In this document: one piece after another, positions 11,284 to 24,330 of the stretch
Position numbering within the stretch: the stretch's first letter is position 1
How the letters are laid out: every line of letters begins with the position of its first letter
Source: Rhexocercosporidium sp. MPI-PUGE-AT-0058
Lineage: Eukaryota; Ascomycota; Leotiomycetes; Helotiales
DNA: 64,000 bases
Assembly (NCBI GenBank): GCA_020746875.1
Contig: JAGTJL010000013.1
Location: forward strand, 1,736,001 to 1,800,000
Reading direction: 5' to 3'
Made by a program: the position numbers and the translations under genes
Notes under the pieces: model-generated
The model's database searches: none
Told to the model about the DNA's origin: nothing
Seen by the model: only the letters and a program-made list of their open reading frames with translations

Positions 11284-12840
11284 TTTGTGATTTATGGATG
11301 AACAGAGGGATGACAATCTGAGGATACTTTCAACATTGTTGAGAGACTGGCCGTAACTTATACTTGCTTGACCTTCTTATGAAGGGGCGGAATATATTCC
11401 TTTCACACGCCGCCCGAAGATGATCCGCAACAGAGCTTTTTCGCATCCTCTACTATCAGGCACAACACCGTAGGCCCCTGGTAGTGACGAGAATGCGTCA
11501 TCTGCGGAGAGGCTGGGGTTCATCGGGGAAGAAAGCTTATTTTAGTTAGACAGTAAAATCCGCAAGCTTGTCGGATATGAGATTGAGTTCGGATGATTTA
11601 ACCGGGTGGTTTCTTGGAGCTGAGATGAAAGGCTTCTTGTGCACTTTTCAGACCCACTGCCGCTCGCACACCTCTTAGATTCATTCGCAACTGGTGATGG
11701 CCTTTGCCCTTGTGGATAAATCTTCTACCAACGGCATGACTGGAGGGGGCGGTCCTTGACGAAAATAACACATAGGTAATTGAAGTTGAAGAAGTTGTGG
11801 GCAGGTGCTCAGTTGCTCTAGAATATATCGTTGTAGAGGGTCTACTCATAAATACTCAGAAGAAGAAATGCGCACTCCACCCATCCCTCACACGTCACGC
11901 TGAAGACTTCCACTTCAAAAGCGGAGGGATGTCCCATCTTGAATCTGCTTCTGACGGTTCTTTGGAGCCAATAAAAACGACGGTATTCAGGCGTTCGTCC
12001 CTTCTTACTCCAGGTAGCAATTAGCATTCATGGACGACCCTGGTATGGAGCTTCCCCAGTTGTGTTCTTTTGATAGAAGTCGACTGATCGATAACTGGTA
12101 TGCAACCCGAGGCGGTGAAACATACATACATACATACGTACGTACTTTATAAAGTGCTCAAGCTGAACGCCTTCTTCGAATACGGCTCATTAGAACGGCA
12201 CTTTGTCCTCGATGTGGACATGCAAGTTGCGGCCGTGATAACAATGTGAAAAGCCACAACCGTCAGCACGTGCTGTGGTGGATGCGGGGTTGCATACGAC
12301 AAGACGCGGGTCGGGACGTCACGAGTAATGTCAATGGGTAAGTATTTATGCGATAGATATACGGTGGTACATTGGTTGAGTGTGGTAATAGCACTAGCAG
12401 GGGTCTTGAATAACCCCCCCTGCAACGCAACAACAACGCACAAAAAAAAATAAAAAGTATCTACATGTAGAGATTCTTTTAAAGACTATTCTATCGTTGA
12501 AATGAAATTTTTTGAATGCGTGGTTGTAAAGTTATGAAGTGTTGAAATCTGTAGGCAAGGGACCCCCCTGCTAGTGCTATTCCCACACTTAACCGCTGTA
12601 CTGTACCTCCGTAAGGAGGTTCCATCCCGTTAAGGCACTCACGACCGAAGGCTGAAATAACGAAAAGCGGGGGATGCGTGGCGATGGTGGAGAAGAACAA
12701 TAAATGATTCTCGAATGATGATGTTTTCACGGTCACCAGGAGCTGGGGTCGGGATTCATTCCACAGCCCAATTTCCTTATCGTCCTCGGTCCGATTATTC
12801 CTGGATTCCGTGGTTGTTTGGCCTACTTTGAGCTTTCGAG
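11284..12840. other. Intergenic, esterase promoter and AT transition
   Basis: No gene recognised. A TATAAG on the minus strand (11357-11362) lies about 75 bp above the esterase start. A small palindrome (CCTCCGTAAGGAGG) lies near 12606-12620. Composition drops sharply to AT-rich after about 12840. Confidence 0.4.
12122..12147. repeat. CATA/CGTA tetranucleotide microsatellite
   Basis: About six tandem tetranucleotide units, CATA changing to CGTA at the right end. Ordinary low-complexity repeat. Confidence 0.85.
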
Positions 12841-13409
12841 ATGCCTGGTAAAGACGATCGTCTGTGATATCTTAATCTTTCACAGTAACTTAACATATAT
12901 TTAAGAGATTCTTTTATTTCAAGAATGAGCAAACAATTGGCACGGGGCTTAAACGACGTCGTAGATAAATTATGACGATAGGTGCACTTAAGAGGTTCTC
13001 GGCGAGTCAGGGAATCTAAGGGTTTAAAAATAATTAAGTCATGTTGAGTCGGACTAATACTAAAAGGGTTTTAAAGGCGATTATATATAAAAGCTTACGC
13101 TTTCTCTTTCTTTTTTATTTCTTTTATATTGAACTTATTAGCTTTTAATAGCTTTAATTAAAGTATTACTGTAACGATACTAGCTAATAGAGCGGTTTAA
13201 GAGGTATATAGTAGTACTTTAGCTAAGGCTATCGAGAGCCAATAAGTTTAATACGAAAGAAATAAGAAGATATCGTGCAACATACCTTAAGGCTCTACAG
13301 AGGCGAATATTAAGTTAATTGAACGTTGCGCAGTTGCGTATTAAATTATTATTTTTTATTCTATATGGCGCATTTAAGCTCCCTAAATAGGGGAGCTTAC
13401 TGGCGCTAT

Positions 13410-13456
13410 GGTTATGGTGCTCTTGATTGGGCTCGCTTAGCCAACCAACCATAACC
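13410..13456. repeat. Hairpin-forming inverted repeat in a GC-richer islet
   Basis: GGTTATGGT at the left is matched by ACCATAACC at the right, with a loop of about 29 nt. It lies in an islet (13340-13640) less AT-rich than its surroundings, upstream of the gypsy gag remnant. It may be part of an LTR or a separate short element. Another LTR-like start (TGTTACGGACATA) is near 13526, but I could not find its partner. Confidence 0.5.
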
Positions 13457-14049
13457 TGCACGACAGAAGATAAAGAAGAAAGACGGAAAAGAGGAAGTAT
13501 AAGCTCTTATATATAATCGCTTCCTGTTACGGACATACTCAGGAGGAGTTAATAAGCGTATCACGTGCACACTGGCCCTAAGGCTCGGCAGCATGCTATA
13601 CAGAGAAGCCAAGTGTTTAAGATAAAGTCAGGATTAGAAGGCTACAGAAATCACGTGATTAAGTTATATAATAAATCCTTAAATCCCTAAATCCCTTAAG
13701 ATATAAAAAGATCTAAGGAATTTTTAAAGGATCTAAGAGAACGAAGGTTTTATATAAAACTAGTACATCTGTTATTAAATAAGAGCTTCGTACTTAACTA
13801 AAAATAATATCTTAATTATATTAATTATTATCTTTATATTATACGTAATATACTTACTTTTCGATCATTAAAATTAAATACAAACTTGTATTTATACCGA
13901 GTAAATATACGGACCGTAATACTTTAAGCACCTTCTCGTTAAAAGTACCGACTTACGTATATTATATTAACTCTTACTTTTAAGCATTAAGTACTTAGCC
14001 TTCGGAGTAATATTATTGGCACGCTTTTATCGTCGAACTCGAACCTTAA

Positions 14050-15200
14050 AAGTAAGGAACGTAGTAATAATAAGGACGAAGATATGCCTAATATTTAAGA
14101 TAATTTTATATACGAATTTAAAGAAACTTTAAAAGTTAAGCTTTTTAATACCTTTTATAAGAATTAAAAGCATTTAAAGACTTTTATTTTTTAAATAAAA
14201 CTTTATTAATACTTTGACGACGATAAGTTTCTTATTAACGAAAGCTACGCTTTTTAGACGGTATTCTACCTTAAGGGAGAGGCTATGCAATGAATCGAGC
14301 TATTCCTTAAAGACTACTTCGAACACGAAGCTAATTGCGGAGTTATGCTCGCTATATAAATAATATTTAAAACTTAAAACAAATTTAAGAAAGAGATTCG
14401 ATAAATATTCGGCGATATTAATAAAATTAAAACCGCTAAGACGTACTTATACGGCCTTAAGCAGACTAATAGCGTCGTAGCTTATATTACAGAATTTTAA
14501 AAGCATGTTAATAAGATTAATTAGAATTCTTAATTACTTATTAGTTATTATTAATAAAGACTTAAGGGTTATATCCGACTAAAACTTACCCGGATTAAGC
14601 CTTAAGTAAAAGATATTCTTACTCTTATCGAATAAACAATCCGAATCGATAATTATTTACACGATTTTAAGCGTAAATAATAAACGTATATAAAAGAAGG
14701 CTAAAGGCAATCTAGCTACCGATAAAACGAGAGACGTTAACGTTAAAGCAACCTTAAGAATAATTAATAGTCCGATCTTATAAAATATAATATTATTTAC
14801 TGTAAGAAAAGCAAGCTTTATTATAAGAGACTATTGAAGGAAGTTATAAATGAACGACGCGAAAAGAAGCTATACTACGAATATAGTCTCTTAAAATATA
14901 TAATAAACTTATATTATAAAAAAAAGTTAAAAAGAAATAACTTAATTTTATAAAACGAAGAATATACGATAATACTAATATCTCGTTTCTTTTACCGCTT
15001 AAAAAAATCTAGCTTAACGTGTCTTATTATTATATAATTATAAACAAGCTAAACGCTAATTATATCGATAATTAAATTAAGACTTTTAATAATAAAAACA
15101 GTAAGTAAAATCAGACGGACGATAATTATATTCGCCAGCATATAATAGAATTAAAATTAAACGATTAAACTTAAGAAAACAAAAAATACAGTCGGACCGC
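14050..15200 (+). pseudogene. Ty3/gypsy Gag relic (RIP-mutated)
   Basis: Reading through stops in one plus frame gives a recognisable retrotransposon Gag. The core runs from about 14100 to 14530, with FYLKGEAMQ near 14262-14290, an IFGDINKIKTAK segment near 14407-14435 and YLYGLKQT soon after. A zinc knuckle relic (YYCKKSK...YYKR type) lies near 14795-14830, with Cys positions converted to Tyr. Tryptophan positions read as TGA/TAG. Homology fades after about 15180, where the DDE element begins. This is the 5' half of the element whose protease and RT lie at 26.9-28.1 kb. Confidence 0.8.
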
Positions 15201-15234
15201 ATCAAACACGGTAAAAATATAATAGTGATATTAA

Positions 15235-18200
15235 AAAACATCTATCTAACCTAAAATCTGCGCCTAAATGCTAGCGTCATAAAGACCCACTTTTGTCCCG
15301 ATCGGGCTAGTGCTCGAATTTAGGTACATATAAAAGTGCAGTCTTGGCACCGCTAAAATATTTGAGATTTTTTATTTTTATATATATATGTTTTAAAAAG
15401 TTTATAATAAATATTTTTTAAAACTTTTTGTTTCTAAAATCTTAATTAATTCGAATAGAGATTTTAGTAAGAAATCTTTGTGATTAGCTAGAATTCTCGC
15501 TAAACAATAAGTTGTAGGCTTTTTACGAGGCCAAGAAAGAATTAGATTACAATTCCTTTTAGTTTTACCAGAGCACTTAGTGACTGGGCATTTTTTACCT
15601 ATTAATTATTAATATATTACTTTATAAATAGAATTTACTTACCGATTAGTAAACAGCCTCTTTCCGCCAAAATCGCTTTAATCTCCTTTAGGACTTCTTC
15701 GATTATAGTCTGTTTAACTCTTTTCTTATTAAAGTGGCCTTCAATTATTATTATCTTAATAGTCTTTTCAACCTTATAATTCAACTCTTGAATCTCTCTA
15801 ACTAATCCACGAGCTCGCTTAGCCTCGCTAATATCAGGAGGAAAGATTGTATTCTAAAGAATTAAATTAATTATTTCCTAAAAGAGAAGGTATAACTGAC
15901 CTTTTAAGGCAAAGGAGCTCCGCCTTTTCTAAGATTTATTGCAAAAGCGTTTAAAGCTCCGTCTCCTTTGCTAGCGTGAGCACTTGATTGATTGAATACG
16001 AAAACAGCTACTTTATTCGGATGCTTTTCTTCGAATATATTAATAGCTCGCTTAACCTAATCAATCAACTGCTTTATATTCTAATAAAAAGTTTTTTGTA
16101 GACCTCCGGGATAAATGATTTCCCGAGCGTCTTTTTGACTAATCACAAGCCTCCCTTTAAGACTTATAAAGTCTGAACAGTGAATAAGGCCCCCTTTACT
16201 CTTTAAAAGCATCTTTTATTGATTTTCATCAAGCCAAATTCGCTTAGAGTACTCCTTAGCGTGAAAACAGCTCTCGTCGCGGTAGTAAATAACATGCTCT
16301 TTTTTTCCAAAGGGTAAGTCAGGTGTGACAGGTTATAGTACTCCATTAGCGTCTTCTTCGTAGTTTATAGTAAGCGATTGATAATAAGCCATTTGCGATA
16401 AAAACTCCTTTTAAATCAATTAGTAATTATTTCCTAAAAGAAAAAGAATAAATATAATTAACTTATTGACGATATTCGAATACGTCGGCTCTTTCGTGAA
16501 CGTCAACGTAAATCCCTTTCTTTTCTTCGGTAGCGTAAAATCCAAGACGATTTAACCACTTATAAGTAGCTGTTTTACCGAGAGGTTTCTATTCTTTTGG
16601 CTTTTTATCGGCTTTATTACGTGTACCGGTAGTATTTCCTAAAAGAGGTTTCTTACTCTTTTTAGCCGAAGCGAGTAAGCGAGGTATAATTTCCGAATTA
16701 AGGACGTGTCAAAAGCGTTTAAGAGTAACCGTAGCGAGTTTTTGAGCTAATAACTACGCTCGGCAAGCTCGAAAAACGTCCTCGTTATTTAAATAAGAAC
16801 CGATTTTTATATTTGCCTCCTTTAGTCTCTATCGGCAACGATCCGTACGCTCGATAATAAAAAAACGAAGCTCTAATTTTGCGGGCAAGAGTTGTTCCGT
16901 CAGCAGTAAGGTGATTACTTTGAGTAATAAGAAGAGAAGCCTCAATTCGACCTCTACGAGGACTCTTTTTCAAGAGGTTTTGGACGTATTATTAAATAAG
17001 CGAGTATTTAAAGCGTAGCCGAGGTAAAAAAAGAATTCGCTTATCGTTGACTTATTTATTAATTAAGTCTAGTACTTCTTTATAAGTCCTTGGCGTAGAA
17101 GAGGCCTTAGCCGAGGTATTAATAGCGTCGCCAATCAAAGAGTCTAATAAAAGCTCGCTTCGTCTACTGTCGATAAACTTTATATCGTTTAAATCGTCTA
17201 ATTTAATTAAGTTATCTTCGGCTTTTAGTTCTTTTTCTATTAGTAAATTAAACTCTTCGTCTTCTTCGTCGCTTAATTCGTCGATTTCTTCGAATATATT
17301 ATGGAGGGGAAAACACTAAGCACATAATAAGAAGGTAGCAAAGCAAGTGCCGGAGGGTAAACGTAGGAAATACTCATTTAACGAATACTAAAAATATCAC
17401 ATATTTAAGGAGTATAATCTATTAAAAGAGGGGAGAGGTATAATTTAAATAAGAAGGAAAAGTTATAATAATAAGAATCTTTATTATCCTTAAAGAATAT
17501 TACCTTAGAGGCTATCTTAAATACAGTAAGATGCAGCTCAATTACGTGACAAATGGGCCTCTGAGGTCAACCCCACCACAATATCTTCTTCTTTTATTTC
17601 AATAATAAGCTTTAGCGTAAAGAAAGAAGTAATATTCTTTTGAGTTATTAATTAAATAATTATAAGGGTTTTAAACCTTTTAGTTTGACGTTCAATTTGT
17701 CGTTTTTGAGCTCGAAGACGTTCTTGAATACGAGTTGATTTCTTTTCGAAAGTAGCGTGCTTTAGAATATAAGCTCCTTTTATATATTATTAATAAACGC
17801 TTTTATTAATACGCTTTTATTAAAAAAAGAAATAATAAATAAAATACTTACTTGAAGAAGAGCCTACGATTACTTTTTCAGAAGGCATATTCTAATTACT
17901 CTCTGAATCGATAACTAACTAATTAAAGAACTTAAAGCGTTTGAACTCTTCGGGTACTTCATTCTCAGCATCTGATTCGTTAATATCCTCCTTATCTAGC
18001 TTATCCGGGCTAGCTCTTCAAGATCTTAATCTAAATACTCGTTAGCGCGAGTAATATTATCTTCTTCTTCACTCTTATTCTCGCTCTCTTCCTCGCTCTC
18101 TGATTCGTTAATTAACCGAGCCCACGTATCCTCTTCGCTCTCTGATTCGTTGATTTGACTTAACGTACGAGCTAACTTAAAATCTTATTATAAGAGGCTA

Positions 18201-18320
18201 TTTAAATTATATATGCTCTTAAGAATTAATTAATTATATCGCGTTATATATAATAACCTAGAGAACCGCTAATAAGAAAATATATTATTTAAAGAAGTTT
18301 AGGTCAAAAGAATAAACTTA
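15235..18320 (-). mobile_element. DDE-transposase DNA transposon relic, unplaced superfamily
   Basis: Minus-strand transposase remains, read from right to left. Near 18040-18180 is an acidic SESEEE-rich stretch; near 17690-17770 a basic coiled-coil (KHATFEKKSTRIQERLRAQK); near 17100-17290 another acidic part. Near 16470-16600 is the family-typical KKGIYVDVHERADV block, and near 16200-16330 a catalytic-domain RDESCFHAKE. It ends with FNQSSAHAS and a GGAPLP end near 15890-16020. The D-E/N-S layout and HER-D-V block match large fungal DDE transposases that are often annotated only as DDE transposase. Stops and frame changes kill it. The 280-bp LTR-like unit is inserted at 17300-17580, and the Copia element immediately to its right. 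Terminal inverted repeats were not identified, so the ends are approximate. Confidence 0.75.
17300..17580 (+). mobile_element. 280-bp LTR-like element, copy 1 (solo LTR or short non-autonomous element)
   Basis: Begins TATGGAGGGGAAAACAC (TGTGG in the other copy) and ends CCCACCACA, so the termini are the TG..CA inverted pair TGTGG/CCACA. It is flanked by ATAT on both sides (17296-17299 and 17581-17584). The copy at 29722-30001 aligns over its full length with mostly transition differences. It lies within the DDE relic. Confidence 0.85.
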
Positions 18321-18325
18321 CGAAC
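18321..18325. repeat. Target-site duplication of Copia element, left
   Basis: CGAAC here is repeated exactly at 26680-26684, directly outside the other LTR. Confidence 0.9.
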
Positions 18326-18514
18326 TGTCGTACAGATGTGGAGCAGGCTTTTCGTAGTTCAAGAGCTCTATAATTAACGTAGAGAGTAAGAGTTCAAAAG
18401 ATTTATTAAAGTAAGCGTTATCCTTTATAAAAAAGGATTATAACTTAAGTATATATATACGTAAGTGCTTACAAGAGCATACACATGACTAATAGACTGC
18501 GCTAAGGCGCGATA
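18326..18514 (-). repeat. Copia LTR (left copy, 3' LTR in element orientation)
   Basis: 189 bp. Hand alignment to 26491-26679 shows no gaps and about 30 differences, every one a transition, consistent with RIP acting separately on two once-identical copies. Confidence 0.92.
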
Positions 18515-19419
18515 CACTCTTATAGTAAAGCTTCGTCATATAAACAAGCCTTATTATTTAAAGGCGCATAAGCAGTCGAGAGATATAATATAAGTTCCTC
18601 GAGTATATATATTAATTCTTAGTAAAAGCATAGCGCCGAGCAGCAAATTAATACTCTTAAGATATTATAATAAATGAAAATATTAATACGCGCTTTAAAG
18701 ATATAATATATAAGGACTTTATATATTAATATAAGTAGTTTACTAGGCAATTAATATTAATAATAAATAAAAATATAAATACGTATTCAAATTATATATA
18801 ATTAAATAAATAAAATCTAAAGATATAGCTAAGCTATAATAATTAAGTAAATAAAATCTTAATTATTATATTTAATACGTGTAAATTACAGGTTTTAAAA
18901 GTAAAGCTAAAGCAAGGTTCGGTTTATAACTAAGATCTCGTGCCGTCCCGTCTAATCATTAAGTTATTAAGCTATAATTAATGAATTTAGTCCTTTTAAA
19001 GTAATTGCTATATATAACAGGAAGCCGCAACGGTATATGCCAGCTTCTTATTAACTTATGCAATGCGCCGCCTCCCGGGTTAGTAGGTTTATTATTAGTC
19101 CAAGCGTCCCGTTCCGCAGTAGTACGATCATAATTACTTTTAAAAATATATATATATTAACCTTTATATTATTATAATTAACCTTCGCTTAATATTAACG
19201 CACTTTATATTCGCGTGCTTACTTATTTATTTATTTCTTTCTTTTGTCTTTTAATCTTTTACTTCTTTTAATAAATTCTCCTTAATTATTAGCTATACCT
19301 CTTAAAGCTTTTAAAGTAGCGATTACGCGTATTAATAATCAAATTATAGCTCGTTAAGTAAGTTCTTCAATTTAATTTCTTAATTTCATTTTTAAATAAC
19401 CTTAGTATTATTAAACTAA

Positions 19420-20330
19420 TCGCTAATGATTATATTATAAGATTTTAAAAATGAGTTTAATAATTAAAAAGTATTTAATAATAAGCTTATTAATAAGCTT
19501 CCTAATAATCCTCCTTTTACTCGTTCAGTCGTTAAAATAAATCTTAAAAATAATTAATAATATTTTTCTTCGCGTGAAAATGAAAATATACTTATTAATA
19601 ACTCTAATAATAAGTTAATTCTCTTTTAATCTTCTCGTGCCAAGCTAAGCTCGTTATTCAAGAAGACTCTTATACGTTTTTTTAATACTTTATTATTATT
19701 AGTTATATTAAATAAAAGCGTTATTATATTAAATAAAGATAGCTTTTAATATACTTCTTTTACTTCGCGCGTCTCGCGTTTTAATTCGACTTCTTCTCTT
19801 GCCTTTCTTTTAGCCTTTGAGACTCGCACTTATTCTTTATTAACTTTAAAGAAGCGTAAATCGTCTCGCATTTTATTTAAGCCTTACTCTTTTATTAAGC
19901 GCGCTTAAGGTATATATATATTATTTTAAAGCTTATTTCTTATTAATAACTTATTTTATTTATATTAATTGAAATCTAAGAAAGGAGTTTACGGATTCTT
20001 ATTTATTATATATTTGCGCTATTATTTGTAGCCGTAATGATTATAAATACTATTTCGCTAATATTCTCGCTATTAGAAGTCGATGCTATAATTATACTTC
20101 TAATCATAAGTGCGATTCCGTTATAAAAGATATACTCAAGTATAATAAAAGATTAATTGTAACTGTAGACTTTAATAATAAAAAGGTATAATAATCGCAT
20201 TATAATTAATCGAGCATTTCATTAACCGATTCACAAAGTATTAAGAAATATAAAATTACTTTAAAAGCTTTAATAAAAGACTTAATAAGTAATAAGAAGT
20301 TTAATAAAGATATAAAGTTAAATCTTCCGA
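19420..20330 (+). pseudogene. Unidentified plus-strand coding relic inside the Copia element
   Basis: Opposite to the Copia genes, one plus frame stays nearly open from about 19990 to 20160 and keeps Cys, His and basic residues (RSRCYNYTSNHKCDS near 20075-20120), resembling a Cys-rich zinc-cluster-like domain. Before it (19540-19920) lies a Ser/Arg/Thr-rich stretch with a KKRKSSR-like basic patch. I do not know the family. It could be an antisense accessory gene of the element, a captured host sequence or a separate insertion. Confidence 0.4.
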
Positions 20331-21449
20331 TATACTCTTAAAAGCTAGGTCTAAAGCGTAATAAAAAGGATAATTCTAATAATAATATTAATATTAATAC
20401 GAAATCTTTGGCAAAGTTTAGTAATTTTATATAAGATTTAGAAAAGTTCGTAAAAGTCTTAAAGATAATAATTATTTATTAATTTAAGCTTAAGTAGATT
20501 CTTTTTGCGCTTTTAGTAGATTATTTATAAATTTAAACTGGATTTAAACGGATTTTACTTAAGTTCAGGCCGGATTTAAATGGTCTTTATTTAAGCTTAA
20601 GCTAGATTTAAGTAGATTTTGCTTAAGCTTAAGCTAAATTTCGCGTTTACGTTCGGCGTTTCTAGAGCGCGAATATCCAAAAATATTAAATTAAAAAAGT
20701 TTTATAAATAAAAGATCGTATAAAAGTATTCTTAATATACTTTTAATAAATATATTTAAAGCTCTTTAACTTAAGATTAGTAATTATTAAAATTTAAAAG
20801 TGCTTTAAAAAGCTCGAATTTTTAATAAGACAAATTCTTTATAAGCTTATCAGTAGGTATATTAATAATTAAAAAATATATTACTTTAAATAATCCACGA
20901 GTATATTCTTACTTAAGTTATATATTTTAAATATTTATATAGCGAAGCTTAATAATAATCTTCTTAATATTATTTACAACTAATTTAATCGTTTATTAAT
21001 TATTATAAAAGATTTCTTAAGTCTTACTGATATTAAAAGCTAAGTTTTAAAAGAATTATTAAAGAGCTATAGTTTCTTTTTTAATATACTTTAATATTAA
21101 TAATTCCGCTTTAATAATCGACGTGATAATCGTAAATTACTTTAATGCTTTTTAGATTATTAATCCGTTAAATAATAAGATTATATAATCTTAAGATAAT
21201 TTTTGAGTTTCGACGTTATTCGTAAAAGATATATTTAAAGTAATATAAAGCGCTCTTTCTTAATTACTTTTGTATATAATGCTTAAAAAGCGCGTATTAA
21301 ATAAATAATAAATAAGCTAATATATAATTATAAAATACTTTAAATTAAGATTTATCGCAAATTATAAGAGCTAGGCGATCGTAAAAGCTACGTCTAGTCT
21401 TATAACGATTGCTATATATAATACCGATCTAATTCTTTTTTAATAAACT

Positions 21450-22190
21450 TTAATATATTTTTTTAAAGCTTATCCTTTATACTTAATAAGATCGATTTAA
21501 GAAAGCGGTATTATAAGATATCTCTTATTAACTTGCTCAAACTTTCGAGTGATTTTCTTAATATACTAGCTGTGAATTAAGGAAATAATCTTACGCTTTC
21601 TATCGCGTATTATTTTAATCCTTAGGAATTATTTAATATCTTTAAAATTATATATATCGTACGCTTAATTCAGTCGTTTAATGAAATCTTATTTAAGCTT
21701 TAAGTCGTCTCAGTAGTAAAATACTTAAATATTATTCACGTAAAAGAAAATAAAAATTTTGTAAATAAAGTTTATAAATATATACGGTTCTTTTAAATAT
21801 AAAATTAATCCTAAATTTATTAACGTTTTATTAATATACTTATATTATAAATACAGAGAGTCATATATCTTATAAAAAGCGCGATTAACTTATAGTATAT
21901 ATTTAAGCTTATTAAAACCTAAAAGGAATTTATAATATACGGTTTCGCTGTTTATATCTTAAAAAGCGTTAATAAACGTATTAATTACGTTAAAATACTT
22001 AACTTCCAAGTTAAAATAAGCTACGAGCGCTATAGCAATTCGAAAGGATTTAATTAAAAGCGTGCTAGCGTATATAAAGATAATCGTTAATTCACTTTAA
22101 AGATTACCTTGTATAATAATTCGGGATTTATATTTTAAAATATATTCTTTTAAATCGGGCTTATATTTAAAAACTTATATAAGCGGGATA
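21450..22190 (-). pseudogene. Copia reverse transcriptase relic
   Basis: Minus-strand frame with few stops: VFKYKPDLKEYILKYKSRII at the start, FNLEVKYFNVINTFINAF in the catalytic palm region, FIFFYVNNI at the YVDD box and KDIKXFLGIKIIRDR at the end. Asp-to-Asn changes at the catalytic box fit G-to-A mutation. The enzyme would have copied element RNA to DNA in the cytoplasmic particle; it is dead here. Confidence 0.88.
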
Positions 22191-23349
22191 AGTATTGATA
22201 TAATACTTAAATTAAATAATTCTAAAATCTAATAATTTTATTTATTTATTATTCTTATTTCTAAGCTCGTATTTTCTTTAAACTATTCTTTTATTAAGTA
22301 ATTCTTAAGATCGCTTTATTATTTTAATTTAAATAAAAAATCTTAGATTTTAATTTTTAAAAATAAAATCTTTCTTTTTAATAATTAGCGGCTCGATTAT
22401 ATTATTATTATAATCATATAATATATAATCTTTATTAAATCTTAAAGATTATCTTATTCTTTTAATAATATATATTAATCAAGTATAAGCTTTTAAAGTA
22501 TTTAATTAATTTCGGATTAAAGATTATTATATTAATTAAGGATTTAATTACTTTTAAAATCAAATTTACTTCCGAGCTTAAGGTTGCTTTTATTAAGGCG
22601 TGTTTATTTAAAGAAAGCTATAAATATTATAAATACTTTATTACCTTAATTCTTTTATAATTTTCTTCTTTTCTTTTTACTTTTAGTTAATTTCTTTACT
22701 TTTATTAAGCTTTTAATAAGTATATTTAATTCTAATTGAGTTTCTTCTGCTATAATTTAAGAGCGTATTACTCTCGCTTGTCTTACTTCCGTCGTCCGAG
22801 CACTTTATATTTTAATCTAAGAATACGATATTAAAATCATTACTAAAAACTTCTTTTATAATCGAGATCTCGACGGTATTTGAATCTTGATACGTGATAA
22901 TCGAGACGGATCCCGCGCTTAATCTTATAATACGTTCGAATCTCGATTAATAATTTGTATGCTCTTACGCGAGTCGAATGCTTTTAAGTTTTATTTTATA
23001 CTTGGAGTAGACTCTCGGTTTAACGCACTTTCTTTTAATTCCTTATTTTATTTAAGAAAGCCTTTTAAAGCAAGAGTATATTCCGGAGTTAAAAGTCTAT
23101 TTGCTATGCTCGAGTTATTAATATATTCTTTTACTCCCGAGTTCTGACTCTCGAAGCTTTTAATTAATCTTTAAATTTATTTAATATATAATTAAAGTAA
23201 GTCTTCGCCTGAGAAATTCGTATTATTTTCTCCGATAATTATATTATTAATAATATTTTTAATAATTCCAGTTTAATTTACGATAGACTTATCTTCTTTA
23301 ATAAAATCGTAAATAAACTTAGCTTCTTAAATTATAATTTTTACTTTTT

Positions 23350-24330
23350 TATTTAAAGTAATATAAAAATTATTTTCGTTAAAGCGCACGTTACGCGTAA
23401 TAATTATTCTGTCGAGACGTGGCACTTATATCTTATAGATATTAAAAGCGTAGAAACTTATAAAATATTTAATATATATACACGCAATTATTTTAAACGC
23501 TTTCTTATTTTATCCTTTAGCTTTCTTTATTATTAATAAGTACGCTTTATAATTATATATATAAATATTATTTCAGTTTAATTTGAAATTTATAATAAGT
23601 CTTGCAATAAGCGTTAAGTTATATTACCGAAAATAATTCTAAAATTACCTATCGTTAATTTTAATAAGTAATAATTAGTTATTTATTCGCCTTAGGCTTT
23701 TATTATATAAATAAATCCTTGCGAGTATATATTTAATACTCAGATTTACGAAAAGATTGGCTAATAGTCTTATCTTAATGCTTTTATTAATTACTTTTTA
23801 ACTAACTCGTTCGGCTCTGTTATTTAGCTCATGAGTTGCCGTTAATAAGAGCTCGAGGTCAATTCCAAGCTTATCAGCCTATCTTTTATATCTTATAAAT
23901 CCTCGAATTGCAATAACTGCTTTCTCTTAATTATATTTAAATTTATATATTAAGAGTTTAAACTGCTTTCGAACCTAAGTTTTAAAGCTCTTAATATATT
24001 AAAATACTTTATCGTATTCTTTTGTTTATAATATATAATTAACGAATAAGCCGCTGTACTCGCATTTGAATATAAGGAGCTAAGAGTAATTGCTTTAATA
24101 TTTTAAATAATTAAATAAATCTTAAATAATTCTTTAAAATAATCTAAAAGATTTTCTTTTCGATAAACGTTTAAAGATTATTTAAGTAATATAAGTTAAA
24201 GTATATTACTCGCACTTAATCTTTTTTATTATTTTAATAATCTTAATATTTCTCGTTATACTTATTAATTTCCTTAAAGCATCCGGGCCTAAATAGCTTA
24301 CTCGCAGATGCCAAATATACTCCGAGTTTA
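23350..24330 (-). pseudogene. Copia integrase relic
   Basis: Read on the minus strand, the pre-integrase zinc-binding motif appears near 24290-24330 (WHLRV..YLGPDALRKL). The core's ATHELNNRAERV segment lies near 23790-23850, and the end of the region near 23390-23460 (VPRLDRIIITRNVRFNEN). These are hallmark Ty1/Copia integrase blocks. Stops are frequent. Confidence 0.87.

Noticed and set aside
12122..12147. Tetranucleotide repeat as a telomere-like or CRISPR-like array
   Set aside because: Simple CATA/CGTA microsatellite without spacers or a telomeric motif.
13525..13800. Possible 5' LTR of the gypsy element beginning TGTTACGG
   Set aside because: I could not find a matching second LTR or a clear end, so it is mentioned only as part of the islet.
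22959..23147. 62-codon plus-strand frame in the AT-rich block
   Set aside because: Antisense to the Copia coding strand; a chance frame in mutated DNA.
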